Origin: Paenibacillus alvei DSM 29
GTDB lineage: Bacteria > Bacillota > Bacilli > Paenibacillales > Paenibacillaceae
Reading direction: 5' to 3'
NCBI RefSeq assembly: GCF_000293805.1
Contig: NZ_AMBZ01000005.1
Span: 1-64,000, forward strand
Length of the DNA: 64,000 nt
Made by a program: the position numbers and the translations under genes. Below the pieces are notes generated by a model that saw only the letters and a program-made list of their open reading frames with translations, was not told the DNA's origin and ran no database searches. Position 1 is the stretch's first letter; every line of letters begins with the position of its first letter. This document shows, piece by piece, positions 23,502 through 31,834 of this stretch.

Positions 23502-24066
23502 AAAGTTCCTGCTCCTTTGCTGATTCTAGATACGGGCTGAGCTCGCGAAGCTTCCCTAGTGCAGCATGATGCCTGGATTTGACCGTGCCCACGGGAATGT
23601 CCAGCAATTCAGCGATTTCATCGAAGGTATATTCGTGATAATAGCGCAGAATAATCACCGCCCGAAGCTTGTAGGATAGTTGATGAACCATGGTCAACAT
23701 CTCCCGATGGGTTTCGGCCTCCAAGATCTGGCGATCCGTGAACAGATGCTCTTCCCTCTCTAAGAGCCTCTTCTTCTCGAAGATTCGGAACCTTCTCCAG
23801 CTTTTTGTTCTCCACTTTTGTATTTGCTTCAGCACAATGCCATGCATCCAAAATCGGAAGGGACGATTCGCATCGTAATTGCCGATGGATCGCCACAGCT
23901 GAAAATAAATCTCGTTCATGACATCCTCTATCTCATTTTTTTCCGTCATCAAAAAGACAGCGGAGCGGTAGATTTCGGGGAATGACCAATCATAGATCAC
24001 TTGGAACGCAGACGAATCCCCTTCCTTCATCCGTTCAATCCAGTGCTCGATATTGATATCTTTCAT
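23491..24066 (-). CDS. ECF-type RNA polymerase sigma factor
   Basis: The 191-residue protein has a sigma-2 region (AFQVIYDWSFPEIYRSAVFLMTEKNEIEDVMNEIYFQLW) and a sigma-4 helix-turn-helix (YTFDEIAELLDIPVGTVKSRHHAALGKLRE) and nothing between them but a basic linker, which defines the ECF group. AAGGAGGG precedes ATG 24066. It is the first gene of the operon with its anti-sigma factor, two permeases, adaptor, solute-binding protein and lipoprotein. A possible autoregulated start, GAACCTTTT near 24131-24123, lies 57-65 bp upstream, but a matching -10 is not clear. Confidence 0.92.
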   Translation of the reverse strand: MKDINIEHWIERMKEGDSSAFQVIYDWSFPEIYRSAVFLMTEKNEIEDVMNEIYFQLWRSIGNYDANRPFRFWMHGIVLKQIQKWRTKSWRRFRIFEKKRLLEREEHLFTDRQILEAETHREMLTMVHQLSYKLRAVIILRYYHEYTFDEIAELLDIPVGTVKSRHHAALGKLRELSPYLESAKEQELYVH

Positions 24067-24208
24067 GAAAAAAGGGCCCTCCTTGGTAAGCTTACAACCT
24101 ATATTGCCTCATTCACCCGAAAAGGTTCGGTTCTTTTTAACTTTTTAAAATTTCAGATCATTCAAGACAAACGAAAGGATCGGCTATTATAAGGAGAGAT
24201 AATACGAA

Positions 24209-24355
24209 TTGAAAAACATCTTTGTATTCGATTATATCTCTAATGAAGCCCTGCGTCGTCATCGGCATTCACACGGTTCAAAAGCAGCAGAGCGTAAGAA
24301 AATAACACATTGGGATGTTTTCATCGTGCTTAGTGTGTACACGGACGGAGTATAG
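24209..24355 (+). CDS. Possible 48-residue small ORF
   Basis: TTG 24209 is preceded by AAGGAGAGA at a 9-nt distance and opens a 48-codon frame, MKNIFVFDYISNEALRRHRHSHG...WDVFIVLSVYTDGV. It is basic and His-rich with a hydrophobic end. It fills the otherwise empty gap between the sigma gene and the secreted protein gene. No homologue was recognised, and the unusual start codon keeps confidence low. Confidence 0.3.
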   Translation: MKNIFVFDYISNEALRRHRHSHGSKAAERKKITHWDVFIVLSVYTDGV

Positions 24356-24371
24356 CAAAAACATAAGCAAA

Positions 24372-24408
24372 AAGGCGTGAATGAGAAATCTCTTCTCACA
24401 CACGCCTT
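24372..24408 (-). terminator. Rho-independent terminator of the gene at 24438-25166
   Basis: AAGGCGTG and CACGCCTT pair around an inner GAGAA/TTCTC stem, followed on the minus strand by TTTTT. It ends the leftward transcript 30 bp after the stop codon. Confidence 0.8.
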
Positions 24409-24437
24409 GTTCACTTCAGCATCAGTCACCGCACCGA

Positions 24438-25166
24438 TTATAGGGTACGGAACTTCAGCTTCGTGCAATCAATAAGGAACGAATACGCTCTTGTCTCTTT
24501 GGCTCCTTTTACGGATAGGGCGAACTTCAAATTGATAATATCGCGATCCTTCAAGCCTTGATTGCGAATCCAGCCATGCAACTCCTTCTTCGGACGAATT
24601 GTTTTGCTCGCAAAGTCCGGATTATCCGATGCAATCTCGACCGCTTCTGCAGTTCTCCCTTTAACACCGATGTTCGCTTTGGTTATTACTTTTTGCATAT
24701 CAAGTGTAACCTTGTCTTTATCCGAATTGTTTGTAATCGTCACTTCGAAGTCCGTAGCCTTTTCCGTAACCCGAATCGAATGAACCGTAACCTCTACATC
24801 ATTCACGGTATGGGTTACAGGCAGCTTGCCTATCTTCTTGTCACTGCTGCTAGAATTCACTCCCGGCTTCGTATAATTGCGATTCTCGTCCTTCGTCATG
24901 TCGCCATGATCGATAACGTCTGCACTTGCATTCTTAGAGATATCTTTATCCATCGGCGTCACCATGATCGTTCGACCGCCCATTTCTCCGGACAGCTCTC
25001 GCACTGGAAGATGATCAACTATCGATACAGGCTTGTTGGTCGACAGTTTCTTTCCTTCCTCATCAAGACCATGCTTCTCAGCATTGGCTATTATCGCCGA
25101 AGTACCGAATGCGATTCCCGTGAACAAGATAGCGCCGCATAGGAAGCCTGTTTTCCATTTCTTCAT
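24438..25166 (-). CDS. Secreted protein with C-terminal Ig-like (DUF4352-type) domain
   Basis: From ATG 25166 (GAGAGGAACG upstream) the product has 242 residues. It has a Sec signal peptide (MKKWKTGFLCGAILFTGIAFGTSAIIANA) and a charged linker. The beta-rich domain that follows (VNDVEVTVHSIRVTEKATDFEVTITNNSDKDKVTL...) resembles the DUF4352/telomeric-repeat-like immunoglobulin folds of secreted Bacillus proteins. It stands alone with its own terminator. The function is unknown. Confidence 0.7.
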   Translation of the reverse strand: MKKWKTGFLCGAILFTGIAFGTSAIIANAEKHGLDEEGKKLSTNKPVSIVDHLPVRELSGEMGGRTIMVTPMDKDISKNASADVIDHGDMTKDENRNYTKPGVNSSSSDKKIGKLPVTHTVNDVEVTVHSIRVTEKATDFEVTITNNSDKDKVTLDMQKVITKANIGVKGRTAEAVEIASDNPDFASKTIRPKKELHGWIRNQGLKDRDIINLKFALSVKGAKETRAYSFLIDCTKLKFRTL

Positions 25167-25262
25167 GCTGTATCGTTCCTCTCGTCTCTTTCTTCTTCCG
25201 ATCCCGATTCGTGTATCACTCATTATTACGTTCATTCACATCATGCTTCCATCCGATGATCC

Positions 25263-26606
25263 TTATTGCCCGCTCCATCTCTCAACATGTATCTCTAAGG
25301 TTTTGTCCTGCTCTGCCTTATAGCTACGTTCGACGCGAGCCCCCGCTCCATCAACTTCGACGATTCCGTCTTCTCGACTCACTTGGAACAGCCAATCTGT
25401 ATGCAACGGGATGCGCAGGCGTGTTGCATATAAATCCTTGTTTGGATCGTACGTCAACGGGAACCAAGCGTACAGCTTGAGATCCTGCGGCGTATTAGGC
25501 GGAACATAAACAATGATCTCCAAATTAACATGCGTACGGAGCTCCTCCACGATTCGGAGAGGCATCGAGGCTTCCCATCCCTCGAATTGCACCGTTACTT
25601 CCGTAATGCCCGGGTGACGAGGAAAGACCGTGCCATCGTCCCGAACCTGCGCGATATGCTCATCCTCTACGCGGTACGCAGCACGAAGCGCTGACATCTT
25701 GAAGCCGGAATCGAACTCGATAATCGGATTCAGCCGGCACGGTGGCCCTGTGATCCCAACCTCCTGATCGCCATGCAGCGTAAGAGAGCAAGCCTTGTCG
25801 CGCTTGCCGAAGAAGTGAAGAAGCGGCGCAGACACTCTGGCTGCCCAGTCCTTCTCCACATGCGCCGCTCCGGGCTCATAGAGGTAGACAAGCTCATCAT
25901 CGGCTTTGTAGCCTATGCTAAGCAATTGTTCTGCTGCCTCGCGCACATGCTTTTCCATGACCAGCAGCCCTTCACGGCTGCCGAGATCGATCCATATTTT
26001 CTTAATGGACTGCTTCGTGGTAAAGGTATGGTACAAGGGCACTTCTTCCAAGGTGTCGGGATAAACGCAATACAAGTAAGGAGAGATAATCCCCAGCATG
26101 CTGAACACGTCGGGACGCCGCAGCCCAATATGGTACGTCACCTGCCCGCCCCTTGACGAGCCCATCAAGGCCGTATGCTCTGGCTCCGATTGCGTGCGGA
26201 ACAAGGCATCTATATAAGGCTTAACCTCATCAATAAGGAATTGCTCATACTGGTGGCCTCTTGGTTCGACCGCAAACTTGTCGTCTTGATAACGAACGCC
26301 CTCCAAGTCATGCGTGAACTCATTTGCCCGCTCCATCCCCATATTCGGAATGCCGACAATGATGATTTCTTTCATACGCTGTTCGGCAATCAGCTTATCG
26401 GCGGCAGCGTGCACGTTCCATGAATAGCCGTTGAAGGCCGGATGGAAAATATTTTGACCGTCATGCATGTATAAGACCGGATAGCGCTTGTTCAGGTCTT
26501 GTTGGTAGCTTGGAGGAAGATAAATGAACAGCTCTCTATCGTTATTCAGATATTCCGAGTGAAATGTTTCAATGCGCAGGATGCTTGATCCGTACTTCGT
26601 GCTCAT
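25263..26606 (-). CDS. Esterase of the Fes/enterochelin-esterase type fused to Ig-like and CBM-like domains
   Basis: The 447-residue protein starts at ATG 26606 (GGTGGAG upstream). It has an alpha/beta-hydrolase esterase domain (about 1-270) with RYPVLYMHDGQNIF, nucleophile Ser151 in GSSRGG, and the His of AAHVEKDW. A bacterial Ig-like stretch follows (about 290-350, ...DDGTVFPRHPGITEVTVQFEG), then a beta domain related to starch-binding modules (NLEIIVYVPPNTP...LDWLFQVSREDG-type). There is no signal peptide, so it should act in the cytosol. It overlaps its upstream paralogue by ATGA. Confidence 0.8.
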   Translation of the reverse strand: MSTKYGSSILRIETFHSEYLNNDRELFIYLPPSYQQDLNKRYPVLYMHDGQNIFHPAFNGYSWNVHAAADKLIAEQRMKEIIIVGIPNMGMERANEFTHDLEGVRYQDDKFAVEPRGHQYEQFLIDEVKPYIDALFRTQSEPEHTALMGSSRGGQVTYHIGLRRPDVFSMLGIISPYLYCVYPDTLEEVPLYHTFTTKQSIKKIWIDLGSREGLLVMEKHVREAAEQLLSIGYKADDELVYLYEPGAAHVEKDWAARVSAPLLHFFGKRDKACSLTLHGDQEVGITGPPCRLNPIIEFDSGFKMSALRAAYRVEDEHIAQVRDDGTVFPRHPGITEVTVQFEGWEASMPLRIVEELRTHVNLEIIVYVPPNTPQDLKLYAWFPLTYDPNKDLYATRLRIPLHTDWLFQVSREDGIVEVDGAGARVERSYKAEQDKTLEIHVERWSGQ

Positions 26607-27949
26607 CGCTTCTCCACCCTTTCCGCCATTATATCGATCCAATTCTCGACTTCGTAATGCAGCTCCAAACCATCGATAACCGTAAATTTGCGATACGGCA
26701 CTTCTTGACCGTAACGATCCGTTTCATGTTTGCCCAAGCCACGGGAAATCCGGAACTCGAACGCCATATCCCGTGGCACCTCGAACGTGCCTCCATATTG
26801 CCCTTCATCGATCATCGGCAGTTCGATCCCTGCATACAGCCTTTCGGTAGGCGGCGTATTTTCGGGTACCTTTACGACCAACGTAACTGTAGCTGTCTCC
26901 GAAAGATGCGGAATAACTGTAATCTCTGCATGCGCTGTGAGCTCATCATGATGATAGATGACGCGCGTCTTGCCCGACCGCTTCGGAGTGAGTGTTCCAT
27001 CCACGGTTACCTCTAGGATGCAAGGATCGGACACTTCGTACCGAGCGTTCAAATCCGTCATGACAAAGCCGCTATCGTAATGAACGACCGCATTGAACCT
27101 CTGCGTCGGCCCCTGAATCCCTACTACGCGGGAACCATGCAGTTCAACATGTACAGGCATGCCGATATCTCCGAAGAAATAAAGGAGCGGTGCATGAACC
27201 CTTGCGGCCCAATCCTTCTGCGCGTGTCCGGAACCGACGGCATAGTAGTACATCAGATCATTCCCCGGCTCATACCCGATGCGAACGAGCGTGTCTACGA
27301 CCTCCCGCACATGCTTCTCCATAACGGTGAAGCCCTCTGCATCACCGACATCCATCCAGATCTTGAGATCCTTCTTTTCCGTATAGATATGACTTAGCCA
27401 GCGATCCTCCATCGTATCTGGATTTACGCTGACGACGAACGGACATAATGCCCCAATCATGCCGAATGTATCGGATTGGCGAAATCCGATATTGTAGGAC
27501 ACCAAGCCACCAGCGGATGACCCCATCAAGGCCGTATGCTCCTTGCCTGGAAGTGTCCGGTATTCTCGATCGATATAAGGCTTCACTTCCTCTACGAGAA
27601 ACTGCTCATACCGCTCACCTTGATTCGCTGTGTTGAATAGGTTATGCCCATCCGGATTGGCATGCATGTACTCCGCAATCCGTGCATCTTCGATATGGGA
27701 AATGGCAACCACGATGATTTCCTTCATCCTGCCTTCGGCGACAAGACGATCAACCGTAAGATGGACGTCCCAGGAGTCTCCCTTCTGATCCGCAAAAAAT
27801 GCATGCTGCCCATCATGCAAATAGAGCACGGGATACCGCTTCTGTTCGTTCACTCGATAGCTCGGAGGCAAGTAAATAAATACTTTTCTTCGATTAGATA
27901 AGATCCTCGAATAAAACTCGTCGATCTGAATAAGACGTGATGAATCCAC
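26603..27949 (-). CDS. Paralogous Fes-type esterase with Ig-like and CBM20-like domains
   Basis: The GTG at 27949 (AAGGAG 9 nt upstream) gives 448 residues. The layout equals that of the next gene: an esterase domain with YPVLYLHDGQ and Ser145 in GSSAGG, an Ig-like repeat (VDGTLTPKRSGKTRVIYHHDE), and a C-terminal module with VTLVVKVPENTPPTERLYA and FEFRISRGLGKHE, the pattern of starch/glycan-binding CBM20 relatives. The two genes arose by tandem duplication. Lying in a maltodextrin locus, they may deacylate oligosaccharides, which is inference. The long N-terminal extension from a TTG has no ribosome site. Confidence 0.8.
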   Translation of the reverse strand: MDSSRLIQIDEFYSRILSNRRKVFIYLPPSYRVNEQKRYPVLYLHDGQHAFFADQKGDSWDVHLTVDRLVAEGRMKEIIVVAISHIEDARIAEYMHANPDGHNLFNTANQGERYEQFLVEEVKPYIDREYRTLPGKEHTALMGSSAGGLVSYNIGFRQSDTFGMIGALCPFVVSVNPDTMEDRWLSHIYTEKKDLKIWMDVGDAEGFTVMEKHVREVVDTLVRIGYEPGNDLMYYYAVGSGHAQKDWAARVHAPLLYFFGDIGMPVHVELHGSRVVGIQGPTQRFNAVVHYDSGFVMTDLNARYEVSDPCILEVTVDGTLTPKRSGKTRVIYHHDELTAHAEITVIPHLSETATVTLVVKVPENTPPTERLYAGIELPMIDEGQYGGTFEVPRDMAFEFRISRGLGKHETDRYGQEVPYRKFTVIDGLELHYEVENWIDIMAERVEKR

Positions 27950-27973
27950 TACGCATTTCTCCTTATAGAGGTT

Positions 27974-28139
27974 GTTCAAAAAACCCGCTTTTGATCACGA
28001 AGCAACATAAGAAGCCATTCGGCATCGAATCTTGCTTTCACTCTCGAAGTCCAGTACTCATGTAGTCCTGCCTACACTCCGTTCTTCCTTCTTCGAGTTC
28101 TTGCAACCTTCTCGGTGCTGAAAAGCGGCCCTTTTGAAC
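27974..28139. repeat. MITE-like intergenic repeat with inverted ends
   Basis: The 166-bp element begins GTTCAAAAAACCCGC and ends GCGGCCCTTTTGAAC, which are imperfect inverted ends. It contains TTTTGATCACGA at 27989-28000. The same 12-mer occurs in two other gaps of this locus (30959, 33201). It fills the space between the second esterase and the lacI-type gene and has no coding content. Confidence 0.5.
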
Positions 28140-28155
28140 TCGCACATATATTGAT

Positions 28156-29070
28156 CTACGAGGAGACTGGCAATTTCAAGAACTTCTCCTCGTGCTCATA
28201 CTCCACATCATCAATAAAGCTGTTCATAACGCCTACAAATGAATCGTATCTACTCAAGTCGAAGGTGACTCTCTCCGTATCTTGGCCGAGAATTTCGGGA
28301 CAATGGCAGGTGCACCATGCAATCAAGTTGGGATGAACTTTGGAAGCTTCGTTGGCAATAAATTCGTTCAATACGATGCCCGGTTGACCATCGAACTTGG
28401 CTAAAAAAGACTCCATCCCCTGGCAGTGTTCATATATATGAATCCGTTCTTCCGGCAAACCCGATGCCCGCTTGATGACATCCGACCATTGGTTATTGTT
28501 ATAGCGATCCATGATCAGAAATTGCGGAGCTTCATTCAGCAAATCACGGGATCGTTGAAAGCCCGCTTCCACATCAGGCATAATTTTATGAAAAAGCGAG
28601 TCTTCAATATAACTGTCCACGACAAACACGGGAATACCGAAGCCAAAGTAGGGCGTAATCGTCGCAAATCGCTCCTGATCCACATTGATTAAAAATACGC
28701 CGTCCAAATTCCGTTCCATAATAACCTTGTATGACGGCTCCGTATCGTCGATTTGCATATAAATAACATGATAGCCGAGCGCACTGCACTGCTGTTCGAT
28801 TTTGCTTATCGTTTTGGCGTACTTCAAATTTGACCCAAAGCTTTGTTGATCGTCCTTGAATACCAGAATTCCAATCAAGCCCGACTTCTTTACTTTTAAA
28901 GACCGGGCAGTACGGTTCGGCACGTATTTGAGCTGCTGCGCGATTTTTAACACCTTGACGCGCGTCTCATTCGAAATGGATTGATTCTTAACGTCATTCA
29001 ATATATAGGACACAGTAGCAATGGATACACCCGCTGCTTGGGCGATATCTTTTATCGTTGTTTTCTTCAT
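28156..29070 (-). CDS. LacI-family regulator of the maltodextrin locus
   Basis: From ATG 29070 (GAGG upstream) the 304-residue protein has the LacI headpiece MKKTTIKDIAQAAGVSIATVSYILND and hinge helix (YVPNRTARSLKVKKSGLIGILV), then a periplasmic-binding-type effector domain. It is slightly short at the C-terminus. Two palindromes CTTAAAC/GTTTAAG, one in front of this gene and one in front of malE, have the central CG of LacI-family operators and are its likely targets. Confidence 0.9.
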   Translation of the reverse strand: MKKTTIKDIAQAAGVSIATVSYILNDVKNQSISNETRVKVLKIAQQLKYVPNRTARSLKVKKSGLIGILVFKDDQQSFGSNLKYAKTISKIEQQCSALGYHVIYMQIDDTEPSYKVIMERNLDGVFLINVDQERFATITPYFGFGIPVFVVDSYIEDSLFHKIMPDVEAGFQRSRDLLNEAPQFLIMDRYNNNQWSDVIKRASGLPEERIHIYEHCQGMESFLAKFDGQPGIVLNEFIANEASKVHPNLIAWCTCHCPEILGQDTERVTFDLSRYDSFVGVMNSFIDDVEYEHEEKFLKLPVSS

Positions 29071-29095
29071 CTTATCCGACCTCACTTGGTTTAGA

Positions 29096-29109
29096 CTTAA
29101 ACGTTTAAG
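29096..29109. promoter_or_regulatory. LacI-type operator (autoregulatory)
   Basis: The perfect 14-bp palindrome CTTAAACGTTTAAG lies 26 bp upstream of the lacI-type start. An extended copy lies upstream of malE at 34555-34570. Confidence 0.7.
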
Positions 29110-29186
29110 CCAATTAAAGCATACCGCCCAAATGGTGTCAATTTAGCCCTAATCTCCCGTAACCCATATCTAGCAGCAGCTTCTCT

Positions 29187-30938
29187 TTAACTTGATTCAG
29201 CCATCAATACCATCCAGCCATACGCAGGCAAGCTAATCGTAACGTTGTCATTCTCTAATACAAATGTTCCGGATCCGATCATAGAAGGGGATAATGGCAG
29301 CGTATCTTCCTGTTCAAACGCAAAGGTGAAGGCTCCTGCCTGCTCACTATTATTGAAGCAAATATACATCTGCTCGCCAGCGCGCTGTCTTCGGATGACC
29401 AAGTGATCTCCGGATGCATAAACGAATCGGAATGAACCTTGTCGCAACGCAGGATGGGCGGTACGCAAAGCGATCAGTTTCCGATAAAAATGCAGCAATC
29501 CGCTATTCTGCTTCTCCTCTTCCCATACCATTGGTTTCCGGCAATCCGGATCCGGCCCGCCCGTCATGCCCACTTCGTCTCCATAATATATGCATGGTGC
29601 GCCAAGAAAGGCGAACTGGAACAGCGCCGCAAGCTTCATCTTGCGTTCATCTTGAGCCATTGTTAACAAACGCGGCGTATCATGGCTGCCCAATATCGTG
29701 AAGGTAGCTTCACCCACTTGCTGGGGATAGTCAGCCAACAACCTGTTCACTTGATAAGAGAACTGTTTTGCATCGATTACCCCTTTTGCAAAGAAATCAA
29801 GAATGGCCTCCGTAGCCGGATAATTCATAACCGCGTCAAACTGATCACCGCGCAGCCAAGGCATCGCATCATGCCATATCTCACCCAAAATATAAAAGTC
29901 CGGCTTCAATCCTTTGCATGTTTTGCGAAACTCCCGCCAGAAATCATGGTCGATCTCATTCGCAACATCCAATCTCCAGCCATCGATATCACATTCCCGA
30001 ATCCAATATTGAGCGACTTCAAGCAAGTAGGCTTTAACTTCAGGATTGACTGTATTCAGCTTCGGCATATGGGATTCAAAGGCGAAGCAGCGGTAAGAGG
30101 CTCTCGGCTCGCGCACGAGCGGAAATCGCTCAATATGGAACCAGTCTCGAAATCGTGATGCTTCCCCATGCTTCACGACGTCTTGGAACGGAGCGAACCA
30201 ATAGCCGCAATGATTGAATACCGCATCCAAGATAACCCGAATCCCGCGGTCGTGACAGGCCTTCACCAGCTTCTTCAACAGAACCACATCGCCAAACTGC
30301 GGATCCACCTTCAAATAATCCGTCGTGTCGTATTTATGATTCGTCTTTGCCTCGAACAGTGGGGTAAAGTAAATCGCATTAACGCCAAGCTCACTAATGT
30401 AATCCAAACGATCCAGTACGCCCTGAAGGTCACCGCCGTAAAAATCTTGCTGACCCGGATCGTCGGCTGTCCACGGCCGTACCTGTTCAGGATCATTGTC
30501 AGGGTTCCCGTTAGCAAACCGATCAGGGAAAATCTGATAGAATACGGCATCCTTCACCCACGACGGCGGCTGCAGCACCTCGCTTGACCATAAGAAAGGA
30601 TAGTCGAAAAACGTCAGTGGATCCGCTGGCTTTTCGGCAACGAATCCCTTTTCCGTATACCATAACGTCTGCTCGCCCGCAGCTAATTCGAAGGCATAAC
30701 GGAGCCGCTTGTGCGGAGGAGCTACCTCCACATGCCAATAATCGAACATCTCGTCGCTGCCCATGATGAACATGGCAGCTTCCTTTACGGTCTTGTCCCA
30801 ATCGTATTTATCGCCATACAACGCAGTGACTGATCGAAGATCGCCTTTCTTCGCGCGCAGCCGGATATGGATCGTGTCGTTATCGTATGAATAGCAATAT
30901 GAATTTCCAGGTCTGTGGTAGATCGCTTCCAGTAACAT
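29187..30938 (-). CDS. GH13 cyclomaltodextrinase/neopullulanase/maltogenic amylase
   Basis: From ATG 30938 (AAAAGGAG upstream) the product has 583 residues with an N-terminal CBM34-like domain (1-120) and a GH13_20-type catalytic barrel. The catalytic residues are Asp324 in GWRLDVANEIDHDFW, Glu353 in GEIWHD, and Asp420 in GSHDTPRLL. The FYGGDLQGVLDRLDY and AVFNHCG motifs are as in neopullulanases. No signal peptide is present, so it degrades imported maltodextrins or cyclodextrins in the cytosol. It follows malEFG in the same orientation. Confidence 0.92.
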   Translation of the reverse strand: MLLEAIYHRPGNSYCYSYDNDTIHIRLRAKKGDLRSVTALYGDKYDWDKTVKEAAMFIMGSDEMFDYWHVEVAPPHKRLRYAFELAAGEQTLWYTEKGFVAEKPADPLTFFDYPFLWSSEVLQPPSWVKDAVFYQIFPDRFANGNPDNDPEQVRPWTADDPGQQDFYGGDLQGVLDRLDYISELGVNAIYFTPLFEAKTNHKYDTTDYLKVDPQFGDVVLLKKLVKACHDRGIRVILDAVFNHCGYWFAPFQDVVKHGEASRFRDWFHIERFPLVREPRASYRCFAFESHMPKLNTVNPEVKAYLLEVAQYWIRECDIDGWRLDVANEIDHDFWREFRKTCKGLKPDFYILGEIWHDAMPWLRGDQFDAVMNYPATEAILDFFAKGVIDAKQFSYQVNRLLADYPQQVGEATFTILGSHDTPRLLTMAQDERKMKLAALFQFAFLGAPCIYYGDEVGMTGGPDPDCRKPMVWEEEKQNSGLLHFYRKLIALRTAHPALRQGSFRFVYASGDHLVIRRQRAGEQMYICFNNSEQAGAFTFAFEQEDTLPLSPSMIGSGTFVLENDNVTISLPAYGWMVLMAESS

Positions 30939-30958
30939 AACAAACTCCTTTTTGTCGC

Positions 30959-30987
30959 TTTTGATCACGAAGAGTATTCAGGATGTA
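30959..30987. repeat. Partial copy of the GATCACGA intergenic repeat
   Basis: TTTTGATCACGA followed after five bases by ATTCAGGATGTA sits between malG and the GH13 gene. The copy at 33201 has the same two blocks four bases apart. Confidence 0.4.
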
Positions 30988-31000
30988 TCCTTATTAGTCG

Positions 31001-31834
31001 TTAGCCTTTGTCCGCACCTGCCGTCATGCCGTGAATGAGATACTTCTGGAAATACATATACAGGAGCGTAATCGGCAGCGCTACAAGAACGGCGCCGGCA
31101 GCAAAGGTCGTAAAGCTTGAATTGGTCTCGTTCGCTACCATGTTGTACAAGCCTTGCGCCAGCGTCATCTTCTCAGATGATCGAAGCACGATTTGCGGCA
31201 GGATAAAATCCATGAATGGCGTAATGAAGCTGTTCAATGCAACAAACGTAATTGCGGGCAAAGACAGCGGTAATATGATTTTGAACATTGTCTCCAAAGG
31301 GCCTGCGCCATCGATATAGGCCGCTTCCTCCAGGCTTTTGGGAATGGTATCGAAATGCCCCTTCATGACCCATGTCCCCATCGAGATAGAACCGCCCGCA
31401 TAGATGAGAATGAGACCCAAATGCGTATCGAGCAGCTTCGTCTGCATCAGCAGCACGAAGATCGCCATGATGGACAGAAAGCCCGGAAACATTTGAAGAA
31501 TGAGCAATGTCATTAGCCCTTGCTTTCTGCCTTTGAATCGAAAACGGGAAAATGCGTAGGCTGTCGCTGCCACCAATGTCGTTGACAATGCCGCATTCGC
31601 AAGAGCGATCGTGACGGTGTTCGAAAACCATAGCACGAAATCCGTATTCCGAATCAGTTCTGTATAATGTGCGAGCGTGGGCTGATCAGGAAACATTCGG
31701 CTTACCATTAAGGAATTTCCTGGGTTAAGCGATGTTCCGATCACCCAAATCAACGGATATACCGTCGTTAGGAGCAGCACGGCAAACACCGCGTAAATGC
31801 CCGCCACGACCAAGTTGTTCAGCAATTTAGACAT
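31001..31834 (-). CDS. malG: Maltodextrin ABC permease MalG
   Basis: The 277-residue membrane protein has the MalG-type EAA motif LEEAAYIDGAGPLETMFKIILPLSLPAI and ends in the family tail FQKYLIHGMTAGADKG. It forms the transport channel with MalF. The stop of malF at 31835 is immediately adjacent, and the two are a single translational unit. The ATPase is not encoded here. Confidence 0.93.
   Translation of the reverse strand: MSKLLNNLVVAGIYAVFAVLLLTTVYPLIWVIGTSLNPGNSLMVSRMFPDQPTLAHYTELIRNTDFVLWFSNTVTIALANAALSTTLVAATAYAFSRFRFKGRKQGLMTLLILQMFPGFLSIMAIFVLLMQTKLLDTHLGLILIYAGGSISMGTWVMKGHFDTIPKSLEEAAYIDGAGPLETMFKIILPLSLPAITFVALNSFITPFMDFILPQIVLRSSEKMTLAQGLYNMVANETNSSFTTFAAGAVLVALPITLLYMYFQKYLIHGMTAGADKG

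Noticed and set aside
24259-24468. Minus-strand 69-codon frame across the terminator at 24372
   Set aside because: It runs through a strong terminator stem into the end of the neighbouring gene, has no ribosome site and has a composition unlike a protein.
29414-30587. Several plus-strand open frames opposite the GH13 gene
   Set aside because: They have no family resemblance or ribosome sites, and the opposite strand carries all three catalytic GH13 motifs.
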